DNA of 64,000 nucleotides. It comes from Rotaria socialis. Lineage: Eukaryota > Rotifera > Eurotatoria > Philodinida > Philodinidae. The stretch covers positions 7,440 through 71,439 of the forward strand of contig CAJNYU010000497.1 in assembly GCA_905331475.1 (NCBI GenBank), read 5' to 3'. Below are positions 36,899 through 47,003 of the stretch, in pieces. Both the position numbers and the translations under genes were made by a program. Within the stretch, counting starts at the first letter, position 1, and each line of letters opens with the position of its first letter. The notes under the pieces are model-generated. The model saw only the letters and a program-made list of their open reading frames with translations, searched no databases and was not told where the DNA came from.

Positions 36899-38247
36899 TT
36901 CGAGTAAAATCTCAAGCATGTGATGGAATGTCTCAATATGGCAAATGTTCCAAAAACTCAGCATGTGCCTGTTTCCATAGGGCAGGCACTCCGAGCACAA
37001 GCATCTGTACTAATCGACATGCGGTGACTTGTTCTGAGCTAGCTCCATGCAACCGCTTAACGAATAATTGCAGCCAACCTGAACATATATGTGTTCATGA
37101 TCCTCAATGTCGTGATATTCCTGTTTGTTATCCAGTACCGAGTTACAACAATCAATTATGTCCGCCGATAGCAAGTAGATGAACAAAATATGATCTACAG
37201 ATTGAAGTGGAACTTGAGTCTTTCTGAAATTTAGTTTTGCCTTCATTACAAATCGTCACTTATCAAATTCATACCGATATGATAGTGACAAGGAAGACCA
37301 GAATACGCTTTGTGAAATTTTGATAAATTGCAGTCGAACGAAAATAAATAGCAGTAACTGAATAAAAGCTCTTCTTATGAGTTTCATTTATTACTCTTTG
37401 TGTATACTAAACCCAGGTCGTTGATTCCTACAACTGAATCCAATCGAATCTGAAAACGGGTTACCTCGGATCTTATATGAAAATCTACAAGAATCGACAG
37501 ATTCCGGGTTTTGGACCGAGATTCGGATCCATATGATCGGAATCCGATACATATCCGATCGTTTCCTAATCTGGGATCCGATACGCCAAAACAGTCTGTT
37601 ATAATCAATCTCTAAAAAGCTTTTTTGCACTAAATAGAATTTTGATCATTTTTTTAAATTCTCCCATCGGATCAGTCAATAATTCTGAAACCCAGAATCT
37701 AATTGGATTTCCTCGGTTAGTAGGATGTTATAGGATCCGATAGAATTGGTCATCGGATTTGTCGACTTGGGAAAGTCAAAGCATATGGAAAAATTGATCG
37801 TATGCGATTGAGTTCTATGGACGGCGTTACAGGTATTTGTATCTGTAAAAGTACACATCAATTATTCTGTGCCATATTTCTCTTCATCAATTACTTGAGC
37901 GATATAGTCAATGGATTACTGTGAATAATATGTTAATTCACCAGTTATTTTTACAAAATCACTCACGCACAGTAATTTATCTATATATGTGTAAATTATT
38001 GTTCAGTTTCAGTAACAGTGATTCAGTAGACTGAGTGAGTTACTGGTAAGAGCAGACTGTATTTCCAGATACTATCAAATTCAGGCACTGCAATAAAATC
38101 TTGATTATAGCAATTTCTATATTAGACTCTATGTCACATGAAAAACTATCTAAGCTTTTTTACAAATATATTTTCTATGACACTAAATGGCAATGAACAC
38201 TTTTATTTTAGTTACAACTACAACCAAAATTCCTATCCAACAAATTT
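36899..38247 (+). CDS. Cysteine-rich extracellular-type exons, incomplete gene
   Basis: Exon 36899-37174 (phase 1 in and out) encodes a 92-residue cysteine-rich module that begins ACDGMSQYGKCSKNSACACF and ends with VCYPVP...QLCPPIA. Exon 38212-38247 adds ITTTTKIPIQQI, a Thr-rich linker, again phase 1. I could not find a 5' exon with signal peptide or a 3' exon that closes the frame. From memory, similar Cys-rich modules followed by Thr linkers precede NHL propellers in bdelloid secreted proteins, and an NHL gene lies 1.6 kb downstream. That gene has its own signal peptide, so this may be a broken relative. The intron between the two exons (1037 bp) contains diverged gatccgatac-like repeats at 37490-37580. 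Confidence 0.45.
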
Positions 38248-39866
38248 GTAAGTTTTTTTATTAACGCTTCTTGATCTTGCTTAATTCTTCTATCCACTCG
38301 GCGGTATATATAGAAAGTTACTTGAAGCTACATCAAAGTTGTAAAGCTGCTTCTTCTTATTTCGGACTACTTGAGTAATATTTTTTAGCTTCAGCAAGCA
38401 TGTACTTTGACCTACTTTTGTCGTACTTTTCTACTTCAAGTCGTTTCCTCCTTGCATTACTTAGTTAAGTTTTCATTGATAGATTCAGTCATTAAGAGAA
38501 TAACACTATTGACGTTCGTGTAAAGTAAAGAATGCGGTTTTACTTTTTCCATTAGAGTATAGGAGAAGTTTATTCATGATCTAATGTTTCGTGTACGAAT
38601 AAATTGAACGCCTTCGCGTAACTACATTTGCATGAAATATATATATGCGAGATATACTCAACAGTATTCTTTTCTTTTCATAGAATATTCATATTTTAGA
38701 AGAAAAAGGAAATTGTTTTGTAGTAAAGTGTCCTGCGAGAAAAACATTTTCTTTTGATTTTCACAATGCTATCAGAATTTCTAATATGTTTTCAACTTGT
38801 CAATTTGAGAAAGACTCATTATAAGACAGTATGGCTTCCAGCAGCGGCATAATTTAAGCAAAATGATATTCTCTCAGAGATGCGTCGATATGAGTACACA
38901 TATACTACTATATTTTCTATATACTTCTATTAAACAATATTTATTCATATATATTAGCCTGTATTCATACATTACATATACAAATGCTTCTCTCCAGATG
39001 TGGGTGCCAGAGAAACAGAGACAAAATTTTCCATACAAGAATATGGTTGTTGATATGAATATATGCGAGTACAATTTTTATTGGTATCAATGAATTCCTC
39101 AAACCACATTTTCCCCAAAAGCTCTCTTCTGTTCCTTTGGTTCAAACTTTATTGAAAACCAACACGCTTCCAAAAGTACCTAATCTTGAGGAAGTAAAAT
39201 GAAATCCAAGAGTTTTTGTGTTACTTCATAACCTATGCAGTGCATAGTGCAGCGAATATTTTCCTAGCAAGAATTATAATGTCACAGCCCTAGTCAGAAT
39301 TTGGTCAAATCAAATCATATACAAGAATATAATATGCTTTAACGCACACTTCTCTTTACTTTAATTCTGTGAACTGGTGAAAGCTACCTGATAAAATTTA
39401 GCATCTAGATGTCCTCTGGCATTCTTTTACTTTCCCTGAAAAAAGATCTCGCAAGATCTTTCTCTGAATCCTCATGATTTTCCAGTTGAACTCTATGTAA
39501 CATTGCCTAAGATCCTTTAATAATTATTAGCAGGAACCTTCCAGTTTTCTATCGGTTACTACCGGTAGAAAGAATTCTCCTACATCTATCTCAGATCAAA
39601 CTTTCTAAATAAATTCCTTTAAGTTTTCTTTAGAATCTTTGTGAGAATCACCATGAATTTGAAAAAACACGATGCTGTTATATTACTAAAAGACTCGCAT
39701 GACATTTGGAATTTGCCCTAGTGCCCCAAATTAGATGATTTAAACAATGGTGCCTATTACTAATCGATTTCAGTAACTCATACCACCAAATTAGCGAAGA
39801 TTTCTCGATATCATGCTACAATTCCATATCGCCTTTCTAGCACTACAACGAGCGAGAGAGAATGAG
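38248..39866. other. Intergenic, with one stray repeat copy
   Basis: tgtgggtgccagagaaacag at 38999-39018 resembles the gtgggtgccggggaag repeat at 11 and 66. Otherwise AT-rich, with no supported gene. Confidence 0.4.
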
Positions 39867-40826
39867 ATGAACAATATCTGCTGTTTTATTATTCTTTTTT
39901 TATTTCTCATAGTTATGCCCAATATTCCTGCTAATGCCAAATGGAATCAGAACGGAGTGACTGTTGCTGGGAATGGCATGCAAGGTAGTGCCACTAATAG
40001 AATGAATAATCCTGGAGGTCTCTACGTTGATGATAATCAAACAGTGATCATCGCGGATACTGTCAATCATCGTATCATCCAATGGAACAAAGGTGATACG
40101 AATGGACAAGTTGTTGCTGGCGGCAATGGACAAGGAAATGGATTTAATCTATTAAGTAGTCCAAGGGATGTTTTGATCGAAAAAGAAACGGATACTCTCA
40201 TTATTTGTGATCAAGGCAATCGACGAGTTGTGCAATGGTCTCGTCGTACTGGCACAACAAAAGGAGAAATCCTCATCGACAACATCTTTTGTAAGGGATT
40301 AGCCATGGATGATCAGAGATATCTCTACGTCTCTGACATGGAAAAACATGAAATCAAACGGTATAAATTGGGAGACAATATTGGTATTGTTGTTGCTGGT
40401 GGAAACGGCAAAGGTGTTGGTGTGAATCAATTCAACGAGGCGGGTTATCTTTTTGTCGACCGACAGCAGACTGTCTACGTATCAGACGAGAATAATCATC
40501 GTATTATGAAATGGAATAAAGGTGCAAAAGAAGGCATCGTCATCGCTGGAGGCCAAGGCACAGGGAGTGCTTTGAAACAATTGTTTTGGCCTAACGGACT
40601 TATCATGGATGCGTTAGGTACTCTTTATATAGCCGACAGGAATAATGAACGTGTGATGCGTTGGTCTCAAGGGGCAACACAGGGCACTGTAGTTGTAGGT
40701 GGCCATGGTCGAGGGACAGCAGCAAATCAGTTCGTAGGTCCTGTTGGCTTGTCATTCGATCAACACGGCAATCTCTATGTCGTGGATAGTTTGGGTAGTC
40801 GTGTTCAACGATTCTCTCTTGTATAG
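39867..40826 (+). CDS. Secreted NHL-repeat beta-propeller protein (319 aa, one exon)
   Basis: The Met at 39867 begins MNNICCFIILFLFLIVMPNI, a clear signal peptide with likely cleavage after ANA. An in-frame Met at 39813 would bury the signal, so I prefer the second. The mature part starts KWNQNGVTVAGNG and has six NHL-type repeats, each with a x-P-x-G-L-x-V/M-D...x-Y-I/V-A/S-D...N-x-R-x-x-x-W pattern (for example GLYVDDNQTVIIAD, GYLFVDRQQTVYVSD, GLIMDALGTLYIAD). They are joined by G-x-V-V-A-G-G-x-G-x-G linkers, enough for a six-bladed propeller. NHL propellers bind protein, RNA or ligand; an extracellular role is implied here by the signal peptide. This secreted NHL type is very abundant in bdelloids. 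AATAAA at 40857-40862. No intron is seen. Confidence 0.9.
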   Translation: MNNICCFIILFLFLIVMPNIPANAKWNQNGVTVAGNGMQGSATNRMNNPGGLYVDDNQTVIIADTVNHRIIQWNKGDTNGQVVAGGNGQGNGFNLLSSPRDVLIEKETDTLIICDQGNRRVVQWSRRTGTTKGEILIDNIFCKGLAMDDQRYLYVSDMEKHEIKRYKLGDNIGIVVAGGNGKGVGVNQFNEAGYLFVDRQQTVYVSDENNHRIMKWNKGAKEGIVIAGGQGTGSALKQLFWPNGLIMDALGTLYIADRNNERVMRWSQGATQGTVVVGGHGRGTAANQFVGPVGLSFDQHGNLYVVDSLGSRVQRFSLV

Positions 40827-40877
40827 AATCGTGGATTTGATTTTATTCTCCTTTTGAATAAATCGAATTGATTGAAA

Positions 40878-41087
40878 ATGAAGTTTTTGTTTTTATTCAC
40901 TTTTATAAATATTGACGCGTTCGTAGCCACGAATCACCTTGGTGAAGTAGAGGTGAGTCCTGAACTCATACATGTATCGTTGGATGAGTCTGCTAGACGT
41001 CAGAGCATGTTCCACGGGGCACCAAAATTACATCTGGCCGAGTTTTTAGAGTCTTCTCGACAATCCTCTAAAATAACGACCACCTAA
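40878..41087 (+). CDS. Possible small secreted ORF (69 aa), unrecognised
   Basis: The frame starts MKFLFLFTFINIDAFVA, which could be a weak signal peptide, and runs to 41087 with no known domain. It begins only 16 bp after the poly-A signal of the NHL gene, so it may simply be a chance frame in 3' flanking DNA. No splice sites or homology support it. Confidence 0.2.
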   Translation: MKFLFLFTFINIDAFVATNHLGEVEVSPELIHVSLDESARRQSMFHGAPKLHLAEFLESSRQSSKITTT

Positions 41088-41170
41088 CCGATTAGAGATA
41101 ACTTCATTTAAATCTATACTTACCCATACACTTGTTGATGTTGACCTTCTCATGTTATCTTACAATAGTA

Positions 41171-41638
41171 CAGAGATGGGCAAGTCAGAGATCTTTTTGG
41201 CTCCAGTCAAGTCGCAAGTCAAAATTCAAGTCAAGTTGGAATTCAACTCGATTTTCATTAAGTTTTCTTAAATTAAAAGTAAATTGCCGACAACATTGTT
41301 TCCTTGGCCCATATTATAGTTTTACTATCGTTTTCTAAGTTATGAATCAATTTAATTTTTATAAAAACAAAGGAAACAACGTATTTTCGTGAAACATATT
41401 GTTGGGAAATGAAACGTCCAACAGAAATTGAGAAAAAATATTTTCTACATATTTTAACAACATCATCTTGTTTCACGCGATCTCAATATGTGAGCATATG
41501 TCCTGATCTTCATTTCTATTTTCCATTACATTTCAAGCTAGAAAATCGACATCGAAGTGAATCAAATACCTTCAAATATATACATCAAGTTCAGTCATTT
41601 TTGACTTGACTTGACTTCCCCATCTCTGCAATAGTATA
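41171..41638. mobile_element. Non-autonomous hAT-type element with perfect 8-bp target duplication
   Basis: The ends are cagagatgggcaagtca and the inverse of it at the right (tgactt...ccccatctctg). The element is flanked by an exact 8-bp direct repeat, caatagta (41163-41170 and 41639-41646). CAGAGATGGG-type ends with 8-bp duplications are typical of hAT transposons. Repeated caagtcaa/gacttgac motifs fill the subterminal regions, as in hAT. At 468 bp, with no transposase frame, it is a MITE that depends on a source element elsewhere. Confidence 0.9.
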
Positions 41639-41646
41639 CTTGTAAA

Positions 41647-44600
41647 CCAATAATAAAACGACAACAACACTGATATCTACATGTTGTTTTTATTGAGATT
41701 GATACTCTTAATACTGGTATATTGATATATATGTAAGATATAAATAATACACGCGACAGCTAAATAATATATTATATTACTATTCTTTAGTCTGAGATCA
41801 GATTCTACTGCATCGATAAATGATAAAGTAACTGAATTGAATGAATTGTTTTATCTTATATTTTGCTTCCAAATATTGTTCAGTAGAAAATTTTATTTAA
41901 ACAATGTTGCACAAAACATATTACGCATGATCTTATGATGGTCATGCGGTGAGAGTTAAGATCTTTTAATCAGTAACATCGACACACATAACCATATCGA
42001 ACCAACCCCAGCCATGCCCCACACTCAGACAACTAAACGGTTTCACGTTTTCATGGAATTTTTGTAGTCGCAGACCGCTCATATAAACTATTACATGCGT
42101 TATGCTTTCGTTGATAAAGGTTGTTCAGATTTCAAAACAATAGTTTAAACAAAGATCGAATAAGTATATTTTTGTAAGCAAACAAGCGTTTCTTGGAAGA
42201 AATTCATTGGCGAAGAAGATAAAACTTGTCGGAATCGACAAGTCTATATCTGTGCGCCATTTGTGTTCCCTGTCGCTTCTTGTAAGTAAACATAATATTA
42301 TTCATCTTGTCGTCGTCGATAGCCAAGTTTACTTCAATAAAGTTGTTCAACAGAATATATTTCAACAAATAATGGATCAAATATTGGTTGATGAAAATGT
42401 TTGCTAATATTTTTTTTATAGGTTAATGCTAAAGAAGAAATATATAATCGTCTATACAATTTTATCATGCACGCCATTGTATTAATTATTGCATTAATGG
42501 TTGAGGTTGCCGATTTTGTTTTTTGAAAAGTAGAGGGTTCTAAAGATTCGGTAGAAAGTGTCTCATCTCACTGTTCGACAGTAATTGAACAAATAATGCT
42601 GAGTTTATCGATTTTCTGTGATATTTTGTTGAAAAGAAAAACTGTTTTTTATTCAGTTTCTCTTACAGAAAAAGAGACGAATAGTGTTTTCTATTATGAT
42701 ATGTGTTTTAATATAACGTAGAATCAAAATTGTGAATGAATGGTAATTCAAGGCTATCTTTCATTGCCGTCACATGCAAATATATTTCGACTACTGAAGA
42801 TTCTCGTCGAGTACAAATAGAATGGAAAGAAATATTTATTGATTTGGATTTACATATAAATTCGTTACAACGAATACCTATGGGACAATGTTTAATCATG
42901 GCAACGCCTACGTAAACATCGTACATGACGAACCAAGAAACAATTATATTGTTTTTCCATTGTTATGACAGATAATCGCGTAAACATTAACACGTACCTT
43001 GTTGTTTTTAAATAAATAGGCATCAGTGCAGATTCGTTACAAACAAGAAATAAACGATGATGGCAAACAGATATAAATTAGATTTTTTTCATCGGGCAAA
43101 ATGAATTAACAATAAGAATAATTGAACAGCGAAAAATAAAACAGACATTTCGCAGATCTTTATCGTCGATTGATAATTTCTAGCTAATCTTAGTAGTTGA
43201 CATCTGACATTGATAAATACCAGATCATTTTAAGAGAGTGTAATCAATAAATTGATTATTTTCAATGATGCTTTTTGTCTCATATTTTTAGTAGTTTTGA
43301 TCGGAAGGAAATCTAAATTATGTCGCATAGTTTGTCGCTTGAAAACAAAAATAGGACGTCTCTTCAATCATTAAATCGTAAAGTACGCAAACTGAAAACT
43401 ACGAACAACAACAGCGATAAAGACACAAGTATTTTAGTCATTCATTGTATCAAATTGTTAACGAAAGGCTTGTCATCACTGAAATCAAGTCTATTACATA
43501 AAAGTTAAAGAAAAAGAAACTTTACAACCCATTAATACATATTTTCTTTACTCGGAATGGAATCAGGCATACATTTCTTAACTATTTTATTTTCATTGGT
43601 CTCGTCAGATAGGTTCTCCAACGAGAAATCAATCATTCCATTGAACATCTTTGATATCATTCATTAGGGACATAGTGACATAGAATACCCTTCTTTCTCC
43701 AGACCGCTAAGCAAATAATTTCATTTTTTTCTCCAGTAAAAATCATTTTTTGTTTTTTTTTTGTTCAGAAAAAATGGTGCTGTCGAACAATAGAAATTTA
43801 ATATTTGTATCTGTGTACTTAAAAGCACATTTTCGCGTATGCATCGTTTTAGCACTCAGATACTTTATTCTCTCATTCTACTCACTTGTTTTTCTTTGTT
43901 ACTTGTCAGTTACCCACAGATTAGTCTTCTACAAGAGAATGAGTTTTGCCGATTCAAGTTTTCCGTTTCTATTGAAATATTCTTTTATTTTCATTCCTGA
44001 AAAGGCTCGAAGCATTTCTATAGATATCACATCACTAAACGCTGGTTTCTGTCGTAATTGTACTTTGCCAAACATGAGATGACATTAAGTTTAAAATAGA
44101 ATTATGAATTATGATATACGTTTTCGTGACATAAATCAATTGGTGTGTGCATGTCGAAATTTATCAATGTCATGTGAAGAGAATTATATCCTGCGCCAAT
44201 AGAAAAGAGGAAAAGTACTATGTGGTGCATCAAAAGTATCGATGAAAAAACACGAAAACATGCCAGACGAGAAAATAATAATATTGCTATAGGGCGTGAT
44301 AATATAAATAATAATCTTTTTGAAGATAAAAATGACAAACAAAACGGTAGTTATGATAATTGAGTTCCAATTATGTGCAAGAAGTAAGGAAAATATCGAA
44401 GTTTTGTTGTTAATTAACAAACGATTGAACAGTCCTTTGGAAGATTATCGAAATTTCTCTCTTAATTGTTATGCAAGAGTACTTTTCCTGGCGACTCTAA
44501 AAAGCTGTTAAAGTGCTTGCATATATTGACTTATGAACTCGTATCAAATCAGGTTATGAAGATATTGTGAACGTTGCTGTGCTTTCGTAATTGAAAATAA

Positions 44601-46036
44601 GAGTTTTCATTCTTCTAAGTTTTTCTTCGTAACTAATAACACTAGAGATTCATCTGATAATTGACTGTTTTATACGTAAAAACTGAACTGACACATAAAA
44701 AAAGAACAAAATGGCTGATGAATTCTTTAGTTTTTGTATAGATATAAAAGATGCCAACTTTAATCGTTTCTTGACTTGAAAAATTTAGAACATTCAATTT
44801 ATTGAACTCTTGTAGTTTTAGTCTTTGGGTAACCCGACAGTAGAGCTCCCGACACATGAGCCTCACAAAAAGAAATTTATTTGAATAAATTTAACAGCAA
44901 CATCAAAAATGAAACAAAGCTCTTGCGCGTTTAAAGTACATATCTCTTGTTATTATATAGAAAAAGAAGAAACTAATTGCTGTAATCTTGAAGGTGTGGG
45001 TGTGGGTATAGTTCTTACTTATATAAACCCACACCCTCAAGGTTTTCGAAGATTTTACAATTGACATTGTTAATAGTAATAGAAAAATATAGCAAAAATG
45101 ATGAAACCTTTATGAATCAACGAAATATAATGCGAAAAATTTGCTCATTTCTGTAAAGATGATTGACTTATCCACGAAAAATATAGTCAGTCATCAATAC
45201 CATTAAAAGATTTCGCATGTTTTCGTGCAATATTTTCCAGTGAATTAAGTGATCAAATATTAATTTCGCGTGTTCTATACTTAATCGATGAAATTTCAAT
45301 CTTGTGAGACTCAACTGTCGGGGCTCAAATGTCGGTGTATCTAGTATTTGATATGATAAGACTCTCGTAAAAATCCAAAGATAAAGAATAACACTATTGT
45401 TATTTTTAAAATGTATAATCAAATCTATAATTGATACTCTGTTTTCATGGACCAACAATTACACTCCTACATTTTTACGGACGATAGACAAAGTTTCTTC
45501 TGGTTGAATTGTCTAGTAGCGATGGAAGACGAAAAACTTTCAGCTAATAATAGATTGCCTTTGTTAACAGCTATGCTATATCCTTTTCGACAATAATCAT
45601 ACTTGTCTACCACCATTATTTTCATTATTATCTCGATGATTGATCCCAGCGTATATTACAAGGCCTTAAAATAATCAAGCAGGCTCGGTATTGTATTATT
45701 ATATTTGCTTCCTATTTGTCGATGACGAATGTCAGTTTTTTCCTTTTCCTTTTATCGATCTAACTTTTTTCTTACTCAGACGTTTGGGATCATTTTGACA
45801 ATCCTCTTCCATATCGTACTTCTCGTAACAAAAACACATTACATCCAAGCGAGAAATGTTTCTGGGTACACAACCATCGGTTGTGTGTTTATTTTTTCTT
45901 TTACTCCTATCATTCTCTTTATTGATAGACTTGATGGAAGGAAAATAGTTGAAGAAGAAACAGTACTCTAGTGTGTTGACGAATAATTTCAAATAAATCG
46001 TCGATATTTAATAGAAAACAGAACAAAACCTTTACG
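41647..46036. other. Long intergenic stretch, no supported gene
   Basis: Open frames at 42207-42407, 42708-42926 (minus), 43320-43508, 43750-44082 and 45729-45971 have no recognised domain and no consistent splice partners. The minus-strand frame at 42708-42926 has a coding-like look but I could not extend it. The telomere-like inverted repeat at 44987-45042 is the only structured item I see. Confidence 0.4.
44987..45042. repeat. Inverted repeat built on TGTGGG telomere-like units
   Basis: The left arm has cttgaagg followed by two TGTGGG units (44995-45006). The right arm aaacccacaccctcaagg (45025-45042) is its imperfect inverse. TGTGGG is the telomeric repeat reported for the bdelloid Adineta vaga. 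The loop is about 18 bp. Confidence 0.6.
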
Positions 46037-46865
46037 ATGGTCATTTTTATGCCATATTACCGACAACACTATTCAAATTGTCATTCTCGTACTCGTCCAA
46101 CGACATCGAATCCACAAAATGATACAAGAACGACAAATGAAATGTCAGCAAATGGGTGTAAATTTGCATCAGGAATATTATGTCGCTTTACATTATCTCT
46201 GTTTCTATTTGTTATTGCATTTTTTCTATTTCAACTATCGATTAGTAATTCATCAAATCAAATAGAAGGATCTTATATAATAGCTTCAATTTTACTAATC
46301 ATTTCCATGGTTTCATTCATAAGAACATGCCATCATCTAAGACGATATCATATTATGTTGGATAGTAGAAATCGGCTTATACAAGTAAAATAAACAAACT
46401 ATGTTCATTCATTTTCATCATCGTATTTTTCTTGTCTTGATATAGAGACTACGTGAACGACAACAAGCATACGATTTAGCATTATCGTCAAACAATAATG
46501 AAAATCCTGAGTATGTATTTATTTCTTCTTTTTTCATTCGTTTATTTCTCTTTATATTCTATTCTAGTCTTGTCAGAAATGTGAATACCGATTTACCTTC
46601 TTATAAAGAGTTATTTCCTTCTCATCGAGCTATAAATAACAGTCGTAATGATTCATCGTCATTATTACCACCATCATATGATGATTATATTAAAACGCTT
46701 GACATTCATCATCCTATTACAACTCATCCAATAACATCTCTACGTTCCACTACATTATCACTGAATACAGATTCTCAATCGCAAAACAATCCAACACAAT
46801 GTTTCTGGATAACAGATCACACACGAACACCTATTTCTATTCGTGGTACTGTGACATATGTATAG
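46037..46865 (+). CDS. Two-TM membrane protein with PPSY motif (3 exons, 236 aa)
   Basis: Exons: 46037-46384, 46446-46510, 46568-46865; stop 46863-46865. The N-terminal 50 residues are polar. Two hydrophobic segments (about 51-69 and 80-95) flank a short loop with an N-glycosylation-type NSS. The rest is a cytoplasmic-looking tail rich in Ser/Thr/Asn with LPSY (147-150) and PPSY (172-175). PPxY motifs bind WW domains of NEDD4-family ubiquitin ligases, so an adaptor role is possible. The first donor (caa|gtaaaa) is weaker than usual, but the frame continues in phase across both introns. I do not recognise the family. Confidence 0.7.
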
Positions 46866-47003
46866 AATATAGTTTTATGTTCAAATGTTTCTCTATTTAT
46901 ATATATATTGATTTATTTATTTTAAAATGGAATATTTGCACAAAAAAATATATACATATTGTGTATATATATTCTTTCTAGTAATGACTCTAATTCGCTT
47001 GTT

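Noticed and set aside
37384-37861. Minus-strand frames with ggatccgatac-like repeats as a gene
   Set aside because: The frames overlap in two registers over a diverged short repeat; no start, splice or domain support.
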